From NCBI GenBank assembly GCA_038210185.1, contig JBBQWX010000094.1:1-17431 (forward strand): DNA of 17,431 bases, read 5' to 3'. Each line of letters opens with the position of its first letter. Positions within the stretch are counted from its first letter, which is position 1. A program made the position numbers and the translations under genes. The stretch comes from Fodinibacter sp038210185 (lineage in GTDB: Bacteria; Actinomycetota; Actinomycetes; Actinomycetales; Dermatophilaceae). Below the pieces are notes generated by a model. That model had not been told where the DNA came from. It saw only the letters and a list, made by a program, of their open reading frames with translations, and made no database searches. Of the stretch, positions 12,545-17,431 are shown in pieces.

Positions 12545-13309
12545 ATGAGCGAAAACCTCACCCAGGACCACGTGAGCACCGAACCGGCGGCGGATGCCGA
12601 GGAGGCCGGTACGGTCCATCACCCCACGTCTGCCCAGGTCAGCGAGCCAGATGACCGGAGTATCGACGACGACCGCGACACTGATGACGGTGACACCGAT
12701 GACGGTGACACTGATGATGATGGTGACGCTGATGGCAGTGGCGTCGACGATGTGTCCGACGTCGACGACGTGGACGATGTGTCCGACGTCGACGACATGC
12801 CCTCCGGCGGCGTCCCGGCAGCGCGGGCACCGAGCAATCGGCGCGGCCAGCTCGAGCGCGAGGGCGAGGTGGCGGCGGACTTCCTCGAGACCCTGCTCGA
12901 CATCTGCGACCTCGACGGTGACATCGACGTCGACATCGACGGAGACCGTGCGGCGGTCTCGGTCGTCGACTCCGAGGACGGTCGGGTGCCCCGGCGCCTG
13001 GTCGGCCAGAACGGCCAGGTGCTCGACGCCCTGCAGGAGCTCACCCGGCTGGCCGTGCAGTCCGCCACCGGCGAGCGCAGCCGGCTGATGCTCGATGTCG
13101 CGGGCCACCGAGCCGAGCGTCGCGCGACCCTGGTGACCTTGGCCAAGGAGGTCATCGACGAGGTGCGGAGGACTGGGGAGCGCAAGCCGCTCAGCCCGAT
13201 GACGGCGTTCGAGCGCAAGGTCGTGCACGACGAGGTGCTCGCGGCTGGACTGGTCTCGGAGTCAGAGGGCGCCGAACCGCGCCGCTTCGTCGTCATCCTC
13301 CCGGCGTGA
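12545..13309 (+). CDS. khpB: KhpB/Jag (EloR) RNA-binding protein with KH and R3H domains
   Basis: RNA-binding protein of the Jag/KhpB/EloR family, which pairs with KhpA and affects cell elongation and division in Gram-positive bacteria. It has 254 residues. The KH domain is about 110-190, with the GXXG loop GQNG at 154-157 (RRLVGQNGQVLDALQELTRLAV). The R3H domain is about 195-254 (RKPLSPMTAFERKVVHDEV). Residues 36-84 form a striking Asp-rich tract (DTDDGDTDDGDTDDD, then two copies of DDVSDVDD) in place of the usual N-terminal Jag domain. GGAGAAACC precedes the ATG, 23 bases after yidC. The yidC-khpB order is conserved. Confidence 0.93.
   Translation: MSENLTQDHVSTEPAADAEEAGTVHHPTSAQVSEPDDRSIDDDRDTDDGDTDDGDTDDDGDADGSGVDDVSDVDDVDDVSDVDDMPSGGVPAARAPSNRRGQLEREGEVAADFLETLLDICDLDGDIDVDIDGDRAAVSVVDSEDGRVPRRLVGQNGQVLDALQELTRLAVQSATGERSRLMLDVAGHRAERRATLVTLAKEVIDEVRRTGERKPLSPMTAFERKVVHDEVLAAGLVSESEGAEPRRFVVILPA
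12743..12796 (+). repeat. 27-bp tandem repeat in the khpB acidic tract
   Basis: Two 27-base units (12743-12769 and 12770-12796) differ at one position and encode VDDVSDVDD twice. A shorter repeat around GATGACGGTGACAC lies just upstream at about 12683-12716. Both keep the frame and lengthen the acidic segment. Confidence 0.85.
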
Positions 13310-13314
13310 GGCCA

Positions 13315-13330
13315 CGTTTCACGTGAAACA
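13315..13330. promoter_or_regulatory. parS site 1, overlapping the rsmG start
   Basis: CGTTTCACGTGAAACA matches the parS consensus TGTTTCACGTGAAACA at 15 of 16 bases. The site contains the proposed GTG start codon of rsmG (13323-13325), so ParB binding here could affect rsmG expression. Confidence 0.92.
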
Positions 13331-14054
13331 TGACGGGCCGGACGACCGTCCGGAGCCCCCGTTGCCAGCACCAGCCGCACCCCCAAGTGCGGCTGGTCTG
13401 TTCGGTGACCGGATGCCTCTCGCCGTCCGGTTCGCCGAGATCCTCGCCGACACCGGCGTCAGCCACGGGCTGATCGGCCCCCGCGAGGTACCCCGACTGT
13501 GGGAGCGGCACGTGCTCAACTGCGCGGTCGTCGGCGACGCCTTCCCCGCATCTGCACGGGTGGTCGACGTGGGATCGGGGGCGGGGTTGCCGGGCGTCGC
13601 CCTGGCCATCGTGCGGCCCGACCTCGAGGTGCACCTCGTCGAGCCGATGCTGCGTCGCGCCCAGTGGCTCACTGGGGTGGTCGAGGAGCTCGGCCTCGAC
13701 TCGGTGACCGTGCATCGGGGTCGGGCCGAGGAGCTGGCTGGAACGCTCGCCGCACCCTTCGTCACGGCGCGGGCCGTGGCGCGTCTGGACAAGCTGGCGC
13801 GCTGGTGTGTGCCGTTGCTGGAGCCTGGCGGCGCCCTCATTGCAATGAAGGGGCGCTCGGCAGCGCAGGAGCTGTCGCAGGACCGCAGGGCGCTCGAGCG
13901 CCTAGGGTTGGTCGCGGCCACCGTGAGCGAACACGGAGCCGACCTGCTCGACGAGCCGGTGCTCACCATCGACCTGCACTTCCGACCAACGGCGGCTAGG
14001 CGGTCCCCACGGGCCAAGCGCACGCTGGGATCGAGCGGTCGGGCTCCGCGCTGA
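13323..14054 (+). CDS. rsmG: 16S rRNA (guanine-N7) methyltransferase RsmG (GidB)
   Basis: Methylates G527 (E. coli numbering) of 16S rRNA at N7 using S-adenosylmethionine. It has 243 residues with the chosen start. The SAM-binding motif is VVDVGSGAGLPGVALAIVRPD (80-100), preceded by the family segment HGLIGPREVPRLWERHVLNCAVV (48-70). KGRSAAQEL lies in the second half. The GTG at 13323 sits in the middle of parS site 1; GAGG lies 11 bases upstream. ATG at 13413 would remove LFGDR, which the family usually has, so the earlier start is preferred. A 13-base gap follows khpB; parA follows after a long non-coding stretch. The last 20 residues are basic and variable. Confidence 0.93.
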   Translation: MKHDGPDDRPEPPLPAPAAPPSAAGLFGDRMPLAVRFAEILADTGVSHGLIGPREVPRLWERHVLNCAVVGDAFPASARVVDVGSGAGLPGVALAIVRPDLEVHLVEPMLRRAQWLTGVVEELGLDSVTVHRGRAEELAGTLAAPFVTARAVARLDKLARWCVPLLEPGGALIAMKGRSAAQELSQDRRALERLGLVAATVSEHGADLLDEPVLTIDLHFRPTAARRSPRAKRTLGSSGRAPR

Positions 14055-14070
14055 GCCGGCTGAGGCCTGA

Positions 14071-14086
14071 TGTTTCACGTGAAACG
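14071..14086. promoter_or_regulatory. parS site 2
   Basis: TGTTTCACGTGAAACG, 15 of 16 consensus bases, 16 bases after the rsmG stop. Confidence 0.93.
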
Positions 14087-14305
14087 TTGCGGACGGCTCG
14101 CTACGCGCGTTGAATTCGCCCGTGTCTTCCCGGGCAGCAGTGCCGTGCGATGTGGTGGCTTGATGGGCACTGGGCCCCGGTGTTGGGGTGGCGAAGACCG
14201 TCGGGGTGCGAGTGGCCCGAGAGTCGCCGGTGCAGAGCATCGCGCCCGGCGACGGCCAAGGGGAAGCGCCGGGGCAATGGCGGCAGGGCGAAGGTGAGGG
14301 CGCGA

Positions 14306-14321
14306 TGTTTCACGTGAAACA
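14306..14321. promoter_or_regulatory. parS site 3 (exact)
   Basis: TGTTTCACGTGAAACA is a perfect 16-base parS palindrome, the best of the four and the likely strongest ParB loading site. Confidence 0.96.
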
Positions 14322-14565
14322 TCGCCAGCAGCACCCCAGCACCTCGGGCCCGGGTGGGTTGGCTCGGGGTGGCACCGTGCAGTCGTGGGTCGTGCAACGT
14401 CGGCACCGTGCAGTCCTCTATGCGGGCGATGGCGGCCACCCCGTGTGGCGTGGGGGGAAGCCCGTGGTCGATCTGGCCTTGACGGGCCTGGCGCTCGACG
14501 TCGAGGGCGTCTCCACGTCGACCGGCGATGGCGCCGCAAAGGCCCGCGCTGCGCCGTGACCGCAT

Positions 14566-14745
14566 TCGAGGTGAAACGGTGGTGTCGCAGGCCAGGGAAT
14601 CACCTCGAATCAGTGGGGGTCGATCCGGGTCGAGGTGAAACGGTGGTGTCGCAGGCCGAAACATCACTCGAATCAGGGGGGGGGTCGATCCGGGTCGAGG
14701 TGAACCCCGGGCCTCCTGCACCAGAGGATTGCCTCGAGTCAGCCA
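14566..14745. repeat. 64/65-bp tandem repeat with internal inverted repeats
   Basis: Units start at 14566, 14630 and 14695 (the last is degenerate and about 50 bases long). Each begins TCGAGGTGAA; the first two continue with ACGGTGGTGTCGCAGGCC and include GTGAAAC, the right half of parS. Within unit 1, ATTCGAGGTGA (14564-14574) and TCACCTCGAAT (14600-14610) are a perfect 11-bp inverted repeat. The function is unknown; it may be extra ParB-related sequence or a REP-like element. Confidence 0.8.
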
Positions 14746-14892
14746 GCCCGGCGGGTCAGACCCGGTGGCCGACCCGCGATCAGGAGGCCGCTCAGATCTG
14801 GTGGGATCGCCGCGACGGGGCTGCGCCGCGGCGCGCGCCCCCCGGCGAGGGCATCGGGCGACCAGAGCAGGATGACGGCGGGAAGGGTGCGA

Positions 14893-14908
14893 TGTTTCAC
14901 GTGAAACG
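14893..14908. promoter_or_regulatory. parS site 4
   Basis: TGTTTCACGTGAAACG, 15 of 16 consensus bases, about 135 bases upstream of the parA start. It could take part in parAB autoregulation. Confidence 0.93.
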
Positions 14909-15043
14909 GGGGCCGATGCCGACCCTGCCGTCCACGGCAGGGCGGTGCGCCGCCCCGTCATCTCGGCCGACGTCGTGCTTTGGCGTGTCGAGGCCCCGTG
15001 AGGTTGGATTGGCGCGCCCCTGTTCCACGACGAAGGTGATGGA

Positions 15044-16270
15044 GTGACGTCAGTGATCGAGGCCGCCGAAACACGCGTGGCGGCCCCCGGCCTGGGCTTT
15101 CCCCAGCTTCCCGGCCCCCCGACCAGCCCGCTGGGCTGGCCCGGCCCCGACAACGTTTCTCGCAGGACACCCAGCACGCGCGAGCCCGACCCGGCATCCG
15201 GCGAGGACATCGGAGCCGTTACGCCCGCCGAGGCGCCACCGCGGGCGGTTCCAGGCGACAGCACCACCAAGCCGGTCGCCACCGGCACCCGAGAGGTCCG
15301 CCTGGACTCCCCGACCTCCGACGACACCGAGGTGCGCGCCGAGATAGCCGCGGCGATGCCCGGCGCGGACAGGCAGACCCCACTGGCCGCGGCGGTTGCC
15401 GCCGACGCACGGAAGCGGATCACGCTCAGTGGCCGCACGGTTCCGCGCCCCTCGCGTACGCGGGTGATGACGGTGGCCAACCAGAAGGGCGGCGTAGGCA
15501 AGACGACGACCACCGTCAACGTCGCCGCGGCGCTCGCCCAGGCCGGCAGCACCGTCCTGGTCATCGACCTGGACCCGCAGGGCAACGCGAGTACGGCTCT
15601 GGGCATCGAGCACCACGCCGAGGTGCCCAGCGTCTACGACGTGCTCGTCGACGGTCGGCCGATGGCCGGGGTCGTGCAGCAGTGCCCGGACGTGCCGGGC
15701 CTGACCTGCGTGCCCGCCACCATCGACCTCGCCGGCGCGGAGATCGAGCTGGTCTCCCTCGTGGCGCGAGAGACCCGCCTGCAGAAGGCGGTCTCGGCCT
15801 ACGTCGACGAGATGGAGGCCTCGGGGGATCGCGTCGACTACGTGCTCATCGACTGCCCTCCGAGCCTGGGACTGCTCACCGTGAACGCCTTCGTGGCGGC
15901 CACCGAGGTGTTCATCCCGATCCAGTGCGAGTACTACGCCCTCGAGGGCGTGTCGCAGCTGCTGAAGAACATCGAGCTGATCCGCAACCACCTCAACCCG
16001 CACCTGCACGTGTCGACGATCCTGCTCACCATGTACGACGGCCGCACCCGCCTGTCGGCGCAGGTGGCGGACGAGGTGCGTGAACACTTCCCCGACCAGA
16101 CCCTGCGGGCCAGCGTCCCGCGCTCGGTGCGCATCTCGGAGGCCCCCAGCCACGGCCAGACCGTGATGACGTACGACCCCAACAGCAGCGGCGCGCTGTC
16201 CTACCTCGAGGCGGCCGTCGAGGTCGCCGAGCGGGGCGCAACCCGGCAGAGCACCGAGGAGTCCGCATGA
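15044..16270 (+). CDS. parA: Chromosome partitioning ATPase ParA (Soj)
   Basis: Deviant-Walker ATPase that forms a nucleoid gradient and pulls ParB-parS complexes during origin segregation. The 408-residue protein has the deviant Walker A KGGVGKTT (148-155), the A' motif VLVIDLDPQGNAS and Walker B YVLIDCPPSLGLL. The ATPase core starts at about residue 138 (RTRVMTVANQKGG). Residues 1-137 are a Pro/Ala-rich, probably disordered extension, seen in other actinobacterial ParA proteins but long here; its codon use remains GC-rich and in frame. GTG at 15044 has AAGG 8 bases upstream; GTG at 15053 is an alternative. The stop overlaps the parB start by 4 bases (ATGA), showing an operon. Confidence 0.95.
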   Translation: MTSVIEAAETRVAAPGLGFPQLPGPPTSPLGWPGPDNVSRRTPSTREPDPASGEDIGAVTPAEAPPRAVPGDSTTKPVATGTREVRLDSPTSDDTEVRAEIAAAMPGADRQTPLAAAVAADARKRITLSGRTVPRPSRTRVMTVANQKGGVGKTTTTVNVAAALAQAGSTVLVIDLDPQGNASTALGIEHHAEVPSVYDVLVDGRPMAGVVQQCPDVPGLTCVPATIDLAGAEIELVSLVARETRLQKAVSAYVDEMEASGDRVDYVLIDCPPSLGLLTVNAFVAATEVFIPIQCEYYALEGVSQLLKNIELIRNHLNPHLHVSTILLTMYDGRTRLSAQVADEVREHFPDQTLRASVPRSVRISEAPSHGQTVMTYDPNSSGALSYLEAAVEVAERGATRQSTEESA

Positions 16271-17361
16271 GCGAGAAGCGCCGCGCCCTGGGCCGTGGCC
16301 TGGGCGCCCTGATCCCGAGCGGGGCCGGCACCAACGAGCGTCCGGTCGACGTGTTCTTCCGTGACCAGGAGCGCTCCGGCCCCTCCGCGACCGAGCACGG
16401 GGCGGGCCGCGACAACGCCCGGGGGCCCGGGGATGCCGATAACTCCGCAGGTCAGGGGCCCACGCAGGGCTCCGATGACGTCGACGGAGCCAGCGACACC
16501 GACACCGACACCGGTTCCGGGCTCCGGCCCGTGCCCGGTGCGGAGTTCGCCGAGATCCCCATCGACCAGATCCGGCCCAACCCGCGCCAGCCGCGCACCG
16601 TGTTCGACGAGGACGAGCTCGCCGAGCTGGTCAGCTCGATCCGTGAGATCGGCGTGCTTCAGCCGGTCGTCGTCCGGCGGGTGCCCGAGGGTACCCACGA
16701 GGGCGAGGTGCGCTACGAGCTGATCATGGGCGAGCGGCGCTGGCGCGCGTCCCGGGCCGCCGGCAAGGACGTCGTCCCCGCCATCATCAAGGTGACCGAG
16801 GAGGACGACCTCCTTCGCGACGCTCTGCTCGAGAACCTCCACCGCAGCCAGCTCAACGCCCTCGAGGAGGCGGCTGCCTACCAGCAGCTGCTCGACGACT
16901 TCGGCTGCACCCAGGAGGAGCTCGGTCGGCGGATCCATCGCTCACGGCCGCAGATCTCCAACACCCTGCGCCTGCTCAAGCTGCCTCCGCTCGTGCAGCG
17001 CCGGGTCGCGGCAGGTGTGCTCAGCGCGGGGCACGCCCGGGCCCTGCTCGGCCTGCCCGATGCTGCGGCGATGGAACGGATGGCCCAGCGCGTCGTCGCC
17101 GAGGGACTGTCGGTGCGCACGGTCGAGGAGCTGGTCACCCTCGGGGATGACGACACCCCCGACGTGCGGCGCGCGCCCCGCGCCGGTGCCCGACGCCCCC
17201 AGCTCGACGACCTGGCTGCCGACCTGTCCGACCGGCTCGAGACCCGGGTGCGCATCGCGCTCGGGCAGCGCAAGGGCCGGCTCACCGTGGAGTTCGCCTC
17301 GGTGGAGGACCTCAACCGCATCCTCGACGCGATGCACCTGCGCGACGAGGGTGCGAGCTGA
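16267..17361 (+). CDS. parB: Chromosome partitioning protein ParB (Spo0J), CTPase
   Basis: Binds parS, loads as a CTP-dependent DNA clamp and spreads to form the partition complex. It has 364 residues. The N-terminal KRRALGRGLGALIP (4-17) is the basic peptide that stimulates ParA ATPase. Residues 20-92 are an acidic low-complexity linker. The CTP-binding domain includes NPRQPR (105-110) and GERRWRA (155-161). ENLHR (189-193) and the helix-turn-helix TQEELGRRIHRSRPQISNTLRLL (215-237) follow. The C-terminal dimer domain starts at about 305 (RRPQLDDLAADLSDRLETRVRI). The ATG overlaps the parA stop. Four parS sites within 4 kb upstream complete the system. Confidence 0.97.
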   Translation: MSEKRRALGRGLGALIPSGAGTNERPVDVFFRDQERSGPSATEHGAGRDNARGPGDADNSAGQGPTQGSDDVDGASDTDTDTGSGLRPVPGAEFAEIPIDQIRPNPRQPRTVFDEDELAELVSSIREIGVLQPVVVRRVPEGTHEGEVRYELIMGERRWRASRAAGKDVVPAIIKVTEEDDLLRDALLENLHRSQLNALEEAAAYQQLLDDFGCTQEELGRRIHRSRPQISNTLRLLKLPPLVQRRVAAGVLSAGHARALLGLPDAAAMERMAQRVVAEGLSVRTVEELVTLGDDDTPDVRRAPRAGARRPQLDDLAADLSDRLETRVRIALGQRKGRLTVEFASVEDLNRILDAMHLRDEGAS

Positions 17362-17431
17362 GGGGGCACGGCATCCGGATGCTTGACCGGCATCCCCAAT
17401 CGCATGACAAGAGGCGCGAAAACCGTTGCAC
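17362..17431. other. Short non-coding tail after parB with a 12-bp palindrome
   Basis: 70 bases up to the window edge. GCATCCGGATGC (17371-17382) is a perfect palindrome beginning 9 bases after the parB stop. It is too short, and lacks a T-run, to be called a firm terminator. Two GGCATCC heptamers lie here (17370 and 17389). Confidence 0.5.

Larger units (their letters stand above)
14055..15043. other. Long rsmG-parA intergenic region carrying the parS cluster
   Basis: 989 bases with no convincing gene. It holds parS sites 2, 3 and 4, a 64/65-bp tandem repeat (14566 to about 14745), and a 14-base direct repeat GGCACCGTGCAGTC at 14371-14384 and 14402-14415. Open frames here (for example 14070-14297 plus and 14101-15606 minus) have no homology-like features, and their MFHVK starts merely translate the parS palindrome. 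The parA promoter should lie near the right end, but I cannot pick one with confidence. Confidence 0.8.

Noticed and set aside
11417..13309. 630-codon plus-strand frame across yidC into khpB
   Set aside because: Its second half is the true khpB frame; the first half is yidC read in another frame. It is not a fusion protein.
14070..14297. Possible small gene starting MFHVKRCG after rsmG
   Set aside because: The start translates the parS palindrome, and the remainder is low-complexity with no ribosome site. The same MFHVK start appears at other parS sites.
14371..14415. Direct repeat GGCACCGTGCAGTC as a plasmid-type iteron array or CRISPR
   Set aside because: Only two copies with a 17-base spacer; too few and too short for either.
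14101..15606. 501-codon minus-strand frame across the parS region and parA
   Set aside because: Antisense to parA for part of its length, Arg/Ser/Pro-rich, no domain, and its inner Met-rich starts are parS sequence.

Overview
This window is the chromosomal replication-origin region of a very GC-rich actinobacterium. The order dnaA-dnaN-gnd-recF-dciA on one side of the origin and rpmH-rnpA-yidD-yidC-khpB-rsmG-parA-parB on the other is the conserved actinobacterial oriC arrangement. The protein style (short GndA-type 6-phosphogluconate dehydrogenase, DciA ending in GPRDTYG, ParA with a long N-terminal extension) fits Micrococcales, perhaps Intrasporangiaceae. The family is an inference; the phylum is well supported.

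Layout. 1-3750 is an accessory segment: the start of a XylE-type catechol 2,3-dioxygenase coupled to a XylT-type [2Fe-2S] ferredoxin, a crotonase, a divergent pair made of an F420-type (Ddn-like) oxidoreductase and a TetR regulator with two matching operator palindromes, and a DUF1801 gene flanked by two nearly identical 74-bp palindromes. 3754-10088 (minus strand) holds dciA, recF, gnd, dnaN and dnaA, with oriC (7889-8543) between dnaN and dnaA. 10089-10472 is the divergent dnaA/rpmH promoter region. 10473-14054 (plus strand) carries rpmH, rnpA, yidD, yidC, khpB and rsmG. 14055-15043 is a long non-coding stretch with three of the four parS sites and a tandem repeat. 15044-17361 is parAB.

How it works together. 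DnaA binds TTGTCCACA-type boxes in oriC and in its own leader. DnaN is the sliding clamp, RecF acts at gapped or stalled forks, and DciA is the helicase-loading partner. ParB loads on the parS cluster and, with ParA, segregates the new origin. RpmH, RnpA, YidD, YidC and KhpB serve ribosome assembly, tRNA processing and membrane-protein insertion. The accessory genes at the left end sit where gyrB and gyrA normally follow recF-dciA, so the conserved order is broken at about 3750, exactly where a 74-bp palindrome lies.

I found no tRNA, rRNA, CRISPR array, transposase or phage gene. Nothing looks like a wholly new multi-gene system. The best leads are the paired 74-bp palindromes at the synteny break, a strongly over-represented GGATGCC heptamer, a repeat shared between an intergenic duplication and a linker in RecF, and the repeats among the parS sites.
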